The notes: generated from the sequence alone by a model not told the origin. Positions 36,826 to 45,145 are shown, counted from the stretch's first letter. The stretch is DNA of 64,000 nucleotides from an uncultured Victivallales bacterium (GCA_903837355.1 CAILUI010000060.1:1-64000), one strand, 5' to 3'. Translations and numbers: made by a program.

Positions 36826-37890
36826 GGATCAGGAACCCCCTTCCCCATACCCGGCCACCCGGGCGCCGTCGCCGAAACCCCGCGTACATATCGGCTGGCA
36901 GCAAGCCAGGTCGCGCGCCGCCGCACTGAACCCGTCACGCTGGAACCGCTCAGCACCCGCAAACCCCCACCCCGGCGCGCCGACAGCCACCGCTCAAACC
37001 CCTGGCAGCAGGCGCCTCAAACCTGAACCAATATGGGCCCCCTCCCCGCGGACCGCAACCCCGCGCGCAACCCTCCCCATCGCTGAACCCCCGCGCGCAA
37101 CCCTCCGCCCACCCATACCCGCCCTGTCAGGCCGACCACACGCACCCCCAACTCCACCGTGTTTCGCGAAAACACCGCCGACTGGTTGGAACGCTGGCAC
37201 GGGTGACCCACCGCATCCCGCCGAGATCGCCCGGTTGCATGGCCCCAGTTGGCAGCCTCGCAGCAGCAGCTTTCCCTTCCCCCCTTGACCTCCGCCGCCG
37301 TTTCGCGAAAGACTTGCCCACTGGCGCCCCCGTCATCGTTCGTCGTCTCCCGTCTTGCCTCGGCCGCGGTTTCGCGAAAGACCCCAGGCTGCCGAGCCAA
37401 GCAGGCCGGTCCAGCCGCGATGGACGGACAGAGATGGGCTTCGCGAAAGCAGCCCGCAGCCCGCGCCCGGTTCGGGAGTTTCGCGAGAACCTGCTGCTCC
37501 GCCGCGAGTATGCAGGTTTCGCGAAAGCGCGCCGCCGAGAACCGTTGAGACTCTACCGGTTTCGCGAAAGCGCCCCGCCGAGAACCGCCGCGAGTGTGCA
37601 AGTTTCGCGAAAGCGCTCCGCCGAGAACCGTTGAGACTCTACCGGTTTCGCGAAAGCGCGCCGCCGAGAACCGCCGCGAGTGTGCAGGTTTCGCGAAAGC
37701 GCCCTGTCTCGGGCTGATCGCGGTGTGCGGAGAAGCATCGTCTACATATGCTGTGGGTTTCGCGAAGGTCGAGTCCGGAACAAGCCTATCGGCCTGGCTT
37801 CCATGGTGCCGGCGACAGGAGCGCGGCGCGGCATGCGTCCTGGCTGCCACCGACGGCGGGGCTGGACGCAACCGGCCAGGCGGCAGGACC
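36826..37890. other. Non-coding region carrying palindrome array A
   Basis: No coding sequence is supported. The left part (36826-37160) is promoter-side DNA of the six-hairpin gene; around 37060-37110 it has two near-identical copies of a CCGCGCGCAACCCTCC unit. From 37162 to 37767 it holds at least ten TTTCGCGAAA or near-matching sites, described separately. Confidence 0.6.
37162..37767. repeat. Array A of TTTCGCGAAA palindromes
   Basis: Exact TTTCGCGAAA begins at 37162, 37301, 37370, 37517, 37560, 37603, 37646 and 37689. Near matches lie at 37440 (one T short), 37479 (TTTCGCGAGA) and 37758 (TTTCGCGAAG). Five sites from 37517 to 37689 are spaced exactly 43 bases. Others are spaced 69 or 70 (37301-37370-37440 and 37689-37758). 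The 43-base units share a GCGnnCCGCCGAGAACCG half and alternate between TTGAGACTCTACCGG and a CCGCGAGTGTGCA-type half. It faces the 3' end of the recombinase gene. Confidence 0.9.
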
Positions 37891-39180
37891 TCAGCGTTCG
37901 GCCGCGCCGCCGGCGTGGGTGCCTCCAGGCGGGACAGGGCTAGCGGGGGTTGGCGGGACCGGTACGAAGGGAACGCGAGACCCCGGTGGCGCGGCGCGGC
38001 AGTGTGGGCCCGCGCGGCGCCGCCTGATCACCCCGTCCCGGCGCGCTCGTCGGACTGACGCGGGCAAAGCGGTTGGCGCGGAGCCCACTGCAGACTGTGG
38101 CTCCTGGCGGAGTGGGCCAGACGGAGAGAGGCTGCCAGGCGCAATGAACGTCTTGCTGACAGAGCCCTGGCCCAGGCGCCTGCGAGCGTGTCTGCCCGTG
38201 CCGGGCGGACACTGCGCCGATGCTGTTGGCCGCGCCGTGTCCTGAATGGGGACGCCGCGAGAGGGCTTCGACGGCCGAGTCCACACACAGGCTTTCCGCA
38301 GGCTGGTAAAGGTCGTTCCGGGCGTCAGGCCCGCCCGCGCCACGAGGCGCTGCAGCGCATTCTGCAGCGTGCGTGTGGTCACCGGCTGAAGCGCTCCGCA
38401 CGGTGCCGAAGGAAAGAGGAAGTCTCCGGGTGAGTGGCTGTAGGCACATGCCGCCAGCACCGCAAGGCAGGAGGCGGGAATGGGGGTTGCCAACCTGCTT
38501 CCCCGAACCCTGACATACAGCAGGCTCTGCCGCAGGCGAACGTCACTCCAGCGCAACGCGACCATCTCTCCAGGACGCAAGCCGAGGTCGCACGCGAGCA
38601 GGACCAGCAGCCTCTCTCGCGGGCTCTGAACGGCCGCGCGCAACGCTGCCACCGCGCCGGGACCCGCGGCGAGCACCGCGCGTGGCCGTGGCGGCAGGGG
38701 TATCCCAGCGGTCACGTCCAGCCCCAGAGGGCGGTCGACAGTCGCGCGCAGCGCACAGATCGTGGTGCGCCGCAGTGCCAGGTGCCGGGGGTCGCCGCGG
38801 CCGCTGCTCGCGCCGGTTCCGGGAGCGGTGGCAGCAATGGCCGTCAGGAAGCCCAAGGCGTCCGGAGTGGCGGCAGCGTGTCGACCGGCCGTGCTGTTCC
38901 AGGCCGCAAACCGTGCCGCTATCTGGCGGTACCGGAGCGTCGTAGACGCTGCGTAGAGCCGCGGCAACGGCTCGCCGCGAGGTGTTGCCGTCGCCGCGGC
39001 CCCAACCGCTGCCCCCGGCTGACGACCACCCGCCTGCCCCCCCCAGTGCCGGGCCACCCAGCGTACGAGGCTGGCAGAGGCATCCCAGGTGGCCAGGGCC
39101 GCATTGAACGCCAGAGCGGCGTGGCGCTCGGGCCGCCCCATACCCGATCCCAGAGACATCGAGGGTCCAAGGTTACTCAT
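37891..39180 (-). CDS. Degenerate tyrosine recombinase/integrase
   Basis: A 429-residue frame. Residues about 78-170 look like a SAM-like core-binding domain (STTLRYRQIAARFAAWN). Residues 185-350 look like the catalytic fold: ArgI is Arg202 in ACDLGLRPGEMVALRWSDV and ArgII is Arg295 in FTSLRKAC. The HxxR His is Thr292. The later His/Trp is Gln338 in RRRLGQGSVSKTF, and the expected nucleophile Tyr falls on Ala347 (KTFIAP). Residues 350-429 are Pro/Arg/Ala-rich with no domain and may be read-through. It has a near-consensus promoter and sits between two palindrome arrays. It is either decayed or a catalytically dead DNA-binding relative. Confidence 0.6.
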   Translation of the reverse strand: MSNLGPSMSLGSGMGRPERHAALAFNAALATWDASASLVRWVARHWGGQAGGRQPGAAVGAAATATPRGEPLPRLYAASTTLRYRQIAARFAAWNSTAGRHAAATPDALGFLTAIAATAPGTGASSGRGDPRHLALRRTTICALRATVDRPLGLDVTAGIPLPPRPRAVLAAGPGAVAALRAAVQSPRERLLVLLACDLGLRPGEMVALRWSDVRLRQSLLYVRVRGSRLATPIPASCLAVLAACAYSHSPGDFLFPSAPCGALQPVTTRTLQNALQRLVARAGLTPGTTFTSLRKACVWTRPSKPSRGVPIQDTARPTASAQCPPGTGRHARRRLGQGSVSKTFIAPGSLSPSGPLRQEPQSAVGSAPTALPASVRRARRDGVIRRRRAGPHCRAAPPGSRVPFVPVPPTPASPVPPGGTHAGGAAER

Positions 39181-39204
39181 GAAAGTCCTAAAAGAATGCT
39201 TCTA

Positions 39205-39220
39205 TTTATAATATTATAAA
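39205..39220. promoter_or_regulatory. 16-bp perfect AT palindrome over the recombinase -10 box
   Basis: TTTATAATATTATAAA lies 25-40 bases upstream of the recombinase start in DNA that is otherwise GC-rich. It contains TATAAT on both strands, so it could be an operator and a bidirectional -10 element. Confidence 0.6.
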
Positions 39221-39242
39221 CCGATTGGAGGGCTCGTGTCAA
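39213..39242 (-). promoter_or_regulatory. Near-consensus sigma-70 promoter of the recombinase gene
   Basis: On the minus strand TTGACA (39242-39237) is followed after 18 bases by TATAAT (39218-39213). This is an exact match to both boxes. An AGGA ribosome site then precedes ATG 39180. Confidence 0.7.
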
Positions 39243-39403
39243 GCAGTCCCGGAACATTGGTGCGGAGGCCTGCGGGGAGCCGTAGCCGCTAGGGGTCCCC
39301 CAATCCATCCCCCGGCAGGGTTGAAGGCGTCTTCGCGGCACGCCAAGAGGGGCCGCACTGTCTTCGCGGAAGCAAGCGACGAACGTCTACGCTTCACCAG
39401 CGG

Positions 39404-39532
39404 TTTCGCGAAGACACCAGCCATTCCGTGGGCCAAATGGCCTTTCGCGAAAGCAGCGCAAGGCATGCTTCCGCTCGGCACGGTTTCGCGAAGGCAGGCG
39501 CTGGGCGCGGGCGACGTGCGGTTTTCGCGAAA
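39404..39532. repeat. Array B of TTTCGCGAAA palindromes
   Basis: Sites begin at 39404 (TTTCGCGAAG), 39443, 39484 (TTTCGCGAAG) and 39523, spaced 39, 41 and 39 bases. More degenerate TCTTCGCGG copies lie to the left near 39330 and 39361. It lies upstream of the recombinase promoter, so the gene is bracketed by the same motif on both sides. Confidence 0.85.
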
Positions 39533-39599
39533 GCGGGGCGGACAACGTGGGGGGCGGCGTAGGCCCTGGCGGTTGGCGGTGCTACGATTGCGCTCTGCA

Positions 39600-39765
39600 A
39601 GAGCGCTCTGGCGGTTAGACATTCGGGCTGGCGGTCGACGGACGTGTCGTTCCAGACCTGGGGGTCGGCGATGCCGATCTGCTGCTTGTCGTCGCGGTGG
39701 TTGACCTCGATCTGCCAGCGGTCGAAGTAGGCCTGCAGCAGGTCGTGGGCGGGCAGGTGGAGTTC
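39600..39765 (-). pseudogene. C-terminal fragment of a DDE-type transposase
   Basis: The minus strand reads HDLLQAYFDRWQIEVNHRDD then KQQIGIADPQVWNDTSVDRQPE. This is the conserved C-terminal YxxRWxIE region of IS4/IS701-type transposases, with the catalytic Glu in QIEVNHR. Nothing of the N-terminal catalytic part is present, and downstream reading runs into array B. It is a dead insertion-sequence remnant. Confidence 0.7.
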
Positions 39766-40041
39766 GGGACGGTAGCAGGTCCCGCGGAAGCGGCTCAGGT
39801 CCACGGATGTCTCCGCCAGATAGACCCCGTGCCCATGGCGCCTCTGCCAGTCCCCGGGCAACTGCCGCAGGGCCAGCCCCAGCGCATGGCTGGCCAGATG
39901 CGGGACCCGCCCCCAGGGAGGAATCGGGAAGCGCATGTTGTTGGCCACCTTGTGCAGGTTCTGAGTCAAGCCCTGCCGCACGGTTCCCCCCGCCCGAGAT
40001 GCGCTCAGCCTCAAGTGTCCGAACGCCAGGGGGCTCTGCAA
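39766..40041 (-). pseudogene. DUF4338 (DruA-like) fragment
   Basis: In the same frame just upstream, NLHKVANNMRFPIPPWGRV, HLASHALGLALRQLPGDWQ and YLAETSVDLSRFRGTCYR match the core of DUF4338 proteins. These occur as part of some transposases and as DruA of the Druantia system. Only about 65 recognisable residues remain and they join abruptly to the transposase tail, so it is a fused remnant, not a working gene. Confidence 0.65.
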
Positions 40042-40341
40042 GAGAGCTCAGAGACGCCGCGGTGACGACGCGCGGACATACCCTGAAACCCTCGTGTGGC
40101 AGAGACGCGGCGGGGGGGCGTCGTGATGGCAGGGTATGGGCGCCACGGTGGGCCTGCCGGGCTGGCGCTCGGTGGTGCCCCAGTCAGTACGGGGTTGGCG
40201 GTAGCGCCGCGGGGGCTTCAGCCTGGGACGCTTTGATCTCGGACTCCAGCATGCGACCCCCGCCAGTCCAAGAGGCGGGCATCTGCCGATCATCCGCAAC
40301 CGGCAGGCTGCTCATCGGCATCCCGCCTGATCATGCCGCAG
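40042..40341. other. 300-bp intergenic region
   Basis: No gene, hairpin or repeat could be supported here. It separates the mobile-element remnants from the PepSY-like gene that ends at 40342. Confidence 0.4.
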
Positions 40342-40929
40342 TCACTTCCGGTCCTGGTGCCCGTGCTCGTTTTCGCCCTCGTCATCATCCTCGGCGTCGT
40401 CAGCGTCATCAGCGTTGTCATCATCGGCGCTCGCGATGACGGCGCCATCCGCCCCCAGGCGTGCCTCGACGGTCTTCTTCTTAGGGGCGTCCGTGTAGGT
40501 GATTTCATAGACGATCTTGGGCGGGCTCTGCGGCTTGAAGGTGTTTCCCCTGGGCACACCGCGCACCTCCGTACGTTCGACCTCATTGAGCTTGCCGGTG
40601 CCGACCAGGGCCTTGATCTTGGCCGCGATCTCGGCCGGCAGGTCGGCCTCCTTGAGTTCCTGCGTCACTTCGCCCAGGGCGCCATCCGGAGCGACCTCGA
40701 CCTCGAGTTCCTGGTCCTTCCAAGCGATCTCGACCTCGTAGTAGGTCACCTTGCGCTCACGCTCACGCTGCACCGCCTTGATGGTAGCGCCGGGGAAGCT
40801 CGCCACGATGGCCGCCTTGACGGCCTCGGGGGCCTCCACGGCCGCGACCGGCAGGGCGGTCAGCCACAGGGTCGCCAGCAGACCTCCGGCGAGTGTCAGT
40901 TTTGTCAGTCTTTGACAGGCCGTGATCAT
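40342..40929 (-). CDS. Exported PepSY-like protein with acidic tail
   Basis: A 195-residue protein. A signal peptide (LTLAGGLLATLWLTALPVAAVEA) follows a strong AGGAGGCG site. Two similar PepSY-type units are seen. Unit one is EAVKAAIVASFPGATIKAVQRE...VTYYEVEIAWKDQELEVEVAPDG. Unit two is LPAEIAAKIKALVGTGKLNEVE...IVYEITYTDAPKKKTVEARLGADG. The C-terminus is a run of Asp/Glu then HGHQDRK. PepSY domains are thought to modulate peptidases or bind periplasmic partners; the acidic and His-containing tail could bind metal ions. The function is unknown. Confidence 0.75.
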   Translation of the reverse strand: MITACQRLTKLTLAGGLLATLWLTALPVAAVEAPEAVKAAIVASFPGATIKAVQRERERKVTYYEVEIAWKDQELEVEVAPDGALGEVTQELKEADLPAEIAAKIKALVGTGKLNEVERTEVRGVPRGNTFKPQSPPKIVYEITYTDAPKKKTVEARLGADGAVIASADDDNADDADDAEDDDEGENEHGHQDRK

Positions 40930-41067
40930 GATTCGCCTCCTGGCCGGATGGTTCGCACCCGGGACCCGTACGTGCCGCCCTTACCCTAGGGCGGCTTCCC
41001 CAATGACACCAATCTACACCATGGTCCGACGGAAGTACTGCGTCCTGACGAGGGGACCACCGTCTGG

Positions 41068-41922
41068 CTATGCCGAGCGGATAGCCAGGCAGACGCGCAC
41101 GACCTCGGACATCTCGCGCACATCGTGCACCCGCACGAGGTCGGCCCCCTGCAGGGCGCAGGCCGCGACCGCTCCGGCGGTACCCCAGACACGCTGCCGC
41201 GGATCGGGCTGCCCCAGGACCTGCCCAATGAACGACTTGCGCGACGGCCCCATCAGCACGGGCCGTCCCAGCTCCCGGAGCCGTGCCACGCCAGCCAGCA
41301 GCGCCAGGCTCTGCTCCGCGGTTTTCGCGAAACCGATCCCGGGATCCAGCATGAAATGCTCCGGACTGAGGCCGGAACGGTGAACGGCATCCTCCAGGCG
41401 CTGCGCCAACTCGGTGCAGACGTCGGCCACCACGGCGGCGTACTGGGTCAGGGAGCGCATGGTGGCCGGCGTGCCGCGCAGGTGCATCAGGATACATCCG
41501 GCCGCGCTCTCGGCGAGCACGGCGGCCATGTCCGGGTCGGCCTGCAGGCCGGAGACGTCATTGACCACGTGCGCCCCGGCCGCCAGCGCCGCCCGCGCCG
41601 TCGCCGCCTTCATGGTATCGACGCTGATCAGCGCGTCGGTGCGCTGACGGAGTTCCCGGATGACCGGGACCACGCGTCGCATCTCCTCGGCAGCGGGCAC
41701 TTCGGCCGCTCCCGGCCGCGTCGACTCGCCGCCGATGTCGAGCCAGGCCGCGCCCTGGGCCAGCAGTTCCAGGCCGTGCTGCACCGCCCGCTCGGTACTG
41801 GCGTGCTCGCCACCGTCCGAGAAGGAGTCGGGGGTGACGTTAAGAACGCCCATGATCAAACATTGACCGTCGCAGACCAACTCCCGGTCACCGAAACGGA
41901 AGATCAGCGGTGTCCTCTGCAT
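41068..41922 (-). CDS. folP: Dihydropteroate synthase
   Basis: A 284-residue TIM-barrel enzyme of folate synthesis that joins p-aminobenzoate to dihydropterin pyrophosphate. The start is ATG 41922 after GGGGAAGGG. Diagnostic motifs are LIMGVLNVTPDSFSDGG, WLDIGGESTRPGA, ISVDTMKAATARAAL, HVVNDVSGLQAD, HLRGTP, LDPGIGFAKT, MGPSRKSFIG and RVHDV. All catalytic loops are present and the length is normal. It is divergent from the PIN-PhoH gene, with 116 bases between starts. No other folate gene is in the window. Confidence 0.96.
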   Translation of the reverse strand: MQRTPLIFRFGDRELVCDGQCLIMGVLNVTPDSFSDGGEHASTERAVQHGLELLAQGAAWLDIGGESTRPGAAEVPAAEEMRRVVPVIRELRQRTDALISVDTMKAATARAALAAGAHVVNDVSGLQADPDMAAVLAESAAGCILMHLRGTPATMRSLTQYAAVVADVCTELAQRLEDAVHRSGLSPEHFMLDPGIGFAKTAEQSLALLAGVARLRELGRPVLMGPSRKSFIGQVLGQPDPRQRVWGTAGAVAACALQGADLVRVHDVREMSEVVRVCLAIRSA

Positions 41923-42038
41923 GTGCACCCTTCCCCCGGCGGTTGCTCCCCGCGCCTGGGTCCAGTATGTTAGCGGCTCTGAGACGACCGGCCGTCGCAC
42001 CTGGGTGAACGCCGCCGCAGACGAGGACAGAGTTCGCT

Positions 42039-43364
42039 GTGATAGCTCACCGTTACATCCTCGACACGAACATCCTGCTCTTCGATCCGCAGTCACTGTT
42101 CCACTACCCAGGCGCCGAAGTGATCCTGACCCTCGAAGTTATCGAGGAAATCGACACCTTCAAGCACGACCCGAACGAACGGGGTCGCAGTTCCCGCACG
42201 GTGGCCCAGCTCATCGATGAGTTGCGTGGCCGCGGCTCGGTCGGTGCCGGCGTCCCTCTGGACAACGGCGGCAGCCTCCGCATCCTCTGCCGTGTTCCGC
42301 CCAGTGAGGACAGTGCCGAGATCTTCCGCGGACGTCGCGAGAGTCGGGTGGGCAACAGCATTCTCAACGCCGCTGCCTTCCTGCACCGCACCGACCCCGG
42401 GATTCCCGTGACCATCGTGACCAAGAACATCAACCTCCGGGTCCGGGCCGATGTCTTTGCGATCGAGGCCCGCGACGACCACCCCGAGCGTCGGCGCGAC
42501 ACCGACATGCTGAGAGGGTGGCAGACGCTGGAGGTCGACGGGACCCTCATCGACATCCTGAAGACGGGCCGCAGTGTGCAGATCCCCGACCTCGATACCG
42601 CCCCCAACGAGTACGCATTCCTGCGCGACCAGGCGAACGCGAAGCACGCCCAGGCCTGCCGGGTTGACGCCGACGGCCACACCCTCTGGCCGCTCGTCGA
42701 GACCACCCAGGTCGTATGCGGTATTCGCAGCCTGAATATCGAGCAGACGTTCACGCTCGACGCACTGCTCAATCCGAACGTTCCCCTGGTCACCTTGGCT
42801 GGCAAGGCCGGAACGGGCAAGACCCTCCTGGCGATGGCCGCCGGGCTGCACCAGGTCTTCGCCGAGAACCGCTACCTCCGCCTGATCGTCTTCCGCCCGA
42901 CCATCGCCGTCAGCCGCGACCTCGGCTACCTGCCCGGCGACCTGGGCGAGAAGATGCGTCCGTGGATGCAGCCGGTCTACGACGCCCTGGACCTGATCCG
43001 CAGCCAGGATCGGCTCTGCCCCAGCCGCACGCTGCCCAACGACGTCATGGAGTGCGAGGAGATCAGCGTCGAACCCCTCACCTACATCCGCGGCCGCAGC
43101 ATCCCCAACCAGTTCATCATCATTGACGAGGCGCAGAATCTCACCCCGCTCGAAGTGAAGACCGTGATCACGCGTGTCGGCTCCGGCAGCAAGGTCGTGC
43201 TGACCGGTGATCCGCAGCAGATCGACAATCCCTATGTGGATGCCCGCACCAACGGCCTGACCTGCCTGGTAGACCGCTTCCGCGACAGCCCGCTAAGCGC
43301 CCACATCACGCTGGTCAAGGGCGAACGCAGTGCCCTGGCCGAGACCGCGGCCAACCTGCTCTGA
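42039..43364 (+). CDS. PIN domain-PhoH ATPase fusion (PhoH2-type, YlaK-like)
   Basis: A 441-residue cytoplasmic protein from GTG 42039. Residues 1-180 form a PIN RNase domain (RYILDTNILLFDP, EEIDTFK, TIVTKNINLRVRAD). Residues about 230-441 form a PhoH ATPase with Walker A in TLAGKAGTGKTLLA and Walker B in FIIIDEAQN. TGDPQQIDNPYVDA follows. PhoH2 proteins of mycobacteria are sequence-specific RNA helicase/RNases, so an RNA-processing role is likely. It starts the plus-strand run that continues with the epimerase-like and deacetylase genes. Confidence 0.92.
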   Translation: MIAHRYILDTNILLFDPQSLFHYPGAEVILTLEVIEEIDTFKHDPNERGRSSRTVAQLIDELRGRGSVGAGVPLDNGGSLRILCRVPPSEDSAEIFRGRRESRVGNSILNAAAFLHRTDPGIPVTIVTKNINLRVRADVFAIEARDDHPERRRDTDMLRGWQTLEVDGTLIDILKTGRSVQIPDLDTAPNEYAFLRDQANAKHAQACRVDADGHTLWPLVETTQVVCGIRSLNIEQTFTLDALLNPNVPLVTLAGKAGTGKTLLAMAAGLHQVFAENRYLRLIVFRPTIAVSRDLGYLPGDLGEKMRPWMQPVYDALDLIRSQDRLCPSRTLPNDVMECEEISVEPLTYIRGRSIPNQFIIIDEAQNLTPLEVKTVITRVGSGSKVVLTGDPQQIDNPYVDARTNGLTCLVDRFRDSPLSAHITLVKGERSALAETAANLL

Positions 43365-43433
43365 ACGCGAGGGCCCACCCATGGCCGAACTGAGCTTTGA
43401 GTCCCGCCGCCGCCCAACCGAGGAGTCTCCACG

Positions 43434-44375
43434 ATGACTGTCCGCGAACTGCTCCAGTTGTTCGAGACCAACCACCGCCGCTGCCTGCTGATCGGCACGG
43501 AAGCGGCCGGCGTCGTCGCCGGCCTGGACCTCGAGGGCCGGCTGTTCACGGTCCTCGCCGGCCAGGTGCTGAATCGCGTCAACCCAGAGGCCTTCACGGG
43601 GACCAGCAGTCGCGAGCGTTACCTGAACCCGGGCGGCGACGGCCTCTGGCCCGCTCCCGAGGGGTCCCGCCTCGGCTACGAGTACTGCACCGGCATCTGG
43701 CGCGTGCCGCCGGGCCTCAGCGGCGCGCGCTACTGGGTGACCTCGGCCGCGAGCGACCGCGCCGTCCTGCGGGCGGAGATCGACCTGATCAACAACCAGG
43801 GAGTCGGCATTCCCACCGCCTTTGAGCGCCACATCCAAGTCCGTCCCGGGCCCCGTGCCGTCACCCTGGAGATCACCGAGGTCATCGAGTACCTGGGCAC
43901 GAGCGCCCGGCCGCGCGAGACGCTGCTGCTGGCCCCCTGGACCCTGGCGCAGTTCGACTGCGGGGAAGGCTGCGAGGCGCGCTTTCCGGCGGCGGGCACC
44001 CCCTGCGTCTGGGATCTTTACGGGCCCAGCGACGAGCGCCGCCAGTGCCGGGACGGCCTCTGGCATGTCCAGACCGCGGGCGGACCGCGGTTCCAGTTGG
44101 GGCTGGCAGCGGAGGTCAGCTACATCGAGTTTATCGACCCAAGACGTGGGCTCACCGTCCGCCGCAGCGCGGCCGCCCTGGCCCCCGGCCTGGGCTATAC
44201 CGACCTGACTGACCGGGCGCCGCAGCACGAGCCGGATGGTCCGCCGATCCGCTTCAGCGTCTACAGCGACCCGACCTGTTTCATGGAGATCGAGGCAGCC
44301 GGCGGTTGTCCGCAGACGCTGCACCCGGGCACTCGTCTTGAACTCGTGGTCACCACCGAACACCGCCTGGCGTAA
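43434..44375 (+). CDS. Aldose-epimerase-like beta-sandwich protein (DUF6786/DUF4380 type)
   Basis: A 313-residue cytoplasmic protein without signal peptide; GAGGAG precedes the ATG. It is beta-rich throughout. ERYLNPGGDGLWPAPEGSRLGYEYCTGIW, where GGDGLWPAPEG resembles the GGdrlWpaPE motif of galactose-mutarotase-like DUF families. The closing part is FSVYSDPTCFMEIEAAGGCPQTLHPGTRLEL. A role in sugar binding or anomer conversion is inferred from fold only. It lies 11 bases before the polysaccharide deacetylase gene, so they are probably co-transcribed. Confidence 0.6.
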   Translation: MTVRELLQLFETNHRRCLLIGTEAAGVVAGLDLEGRLFTVLAGQVLNRVNPEAFTGTSSRERYLNPGGDGLWPAPEGSRLGYEYCTGIWRVPPGLSGARYWVTSAASDRAVLRAEIDLINNQGVGIPTAFERHIQVRPGPRAVTLEITEVIEYLGTSARPRETLLLAPWTLAQFDCGEGCEARFPAAGTPCVWDLYGPSDERRQCRDGLWHVQTAGGPRFQLGLAAEVSYIEFIDPRRGLTVRRSAAALAPGLGYTDLTDRAPQHEPDGPPIRFSVYSDPTCFMEIEAAGGCPQTLHPGTRLELVVTTEHRLA

Positions 44376-44386
44376 GAGGGACGAGC

Positions 44387-45130
44387 ATGGCCGCCATTCC
44401 ACCTTTTGCCTGGCCGCGCGGCGCCCGCGTGGCCGTCAGCCTCAGCTTCGACGACGCCCGTCCCAGCCAACTCGATCAAGGTGTCCCCGCGCTGGCACGC
44501 AGCGGCACCCGGGCGACCTTCTACGTCAGTCCCGGGCGCGTGGAGGAGCGCCTGGCCGACTGGCGTCAGGCCCTCGCCGCCGGGCATGAGATCGGCAACC
44601 ACAGCCTGCGCCACACCTGCAGCGGCAACTTCGTCTGGGGCGTCCGGAACGTCCTGGAGAATGGCACGGTCGAGCAGATGGAGGAGGAGTTGGCCGAAGC
44701 CAACCGCCGCCTGCGGGAGCTGCTGGAGGTCACTCCGGTCACCTTCGCCTACCCCTGTGGGCAGACGTTCGTCGGCCGCGGCGTCAACCGCCGCAGCTAT
44801 GTGCCGGCCGTGGCCCGGCTGTTCCTGGCGGGGCGGGGCTTCCGCGAGGAGTTCCAGAACCGCCCCGACTTCTGCGATCTGGCCGCCCTCGGGGGCACCG
44901 AGATGGACGGGGTGCCCTTCGAGCGCCTGGTCGCCACCATCGAGCAGGCGGCCGCCCATGGCCTCTGGGTGGTCTTTGTGGGCCATGACGTCTCGAACCT
45001 GCCGCGGCAGTGCGTCACCCCGGAGACCCTGGAGCGCCTCTGTGCCTGGTGCCAGGATCCGGCCCATGGTGTCTGGATCGACACCGTCGCCGCGGTCGCA
45101 ACCCACGTCGCGGCGGCGCGACCGGGCTGA
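44387..45130 (+). CDS. Polysaccharide deacetylase (NodB-homology, CE4)
   Basis: A 247-residue enzyme without signal peptide. The metal-binding motifs are the SFDDARPSQ start (catalytic Asp and metal Asp) and HEIGNHSLRHTCSGN (metal histidines). TFAYPCGQTF carries the third motif and VVFVGHD the later His. It removes acetyl groups from N-acetylated sugars; since it is cytoplasmic, a small substrate such as an oligosaccharide is more likely than wall polymer. It follows an epimerase-like gene and converges on proA. Confidence 0.87.
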   Translation: MAAIPPFAWPRGARVAVSLSFDDARPSQLDQGVPALARSGTRATFYVSPGRVEERLADWRQALAAGHEIGNHSLRHTCSGNFVWGVRNVLENGTVEQMEEELAEANRRLRELLEVTPVTFAYPCGQTFVGRGVNRRSYVPAVARLFLAGRGFREEFQNRPDFCDLAALGGTEMDGVPFERLVATIEQAAAHGLWVVFVGHDVSNLPRQCVTPETLERLCAWCQDPAHGVWIDTVAAVATHVAAARPG

Positions 45131-45145
45131 GGTCCCCTCTGGCGA

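Noticed and set aside
37517..37698. CRISPR array
   Set aside because: The regular 43-base spacing is CRISPR-like, but the intervening halves alternate between two repeated sequences of about 15 bases instead of unique spacers, and no cas gene is present.
37200..37720. Plus- and minus-strand frames through array A reading FRESAPPRTV or AFAKPV repeats
   Set aside because: They are translations of the tandem palindromes; they lack a ribosome site and any domain.
37162..37767. parS partition sites
   Set aside because: The palindrome resembles the arms of TGTTTCACGTGAAACA but is two bases shorter at the centre, and no parAB genes are nearby.
36826..39600. Chromosomal integron with attC cassettes
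   Set aside because: No cassette open frames lie between the palindromes, the sites are far shorter than attC, and the recombinase lacks an integron-integrase-like catalytic set.
41323..41332. A further TTTCGCGAAA site in folP
   Set aside because: It encodes part of the conserved GIGFAKT motif of dihydropteroate synthase, so it is explained by coding and is not part of the arrays.
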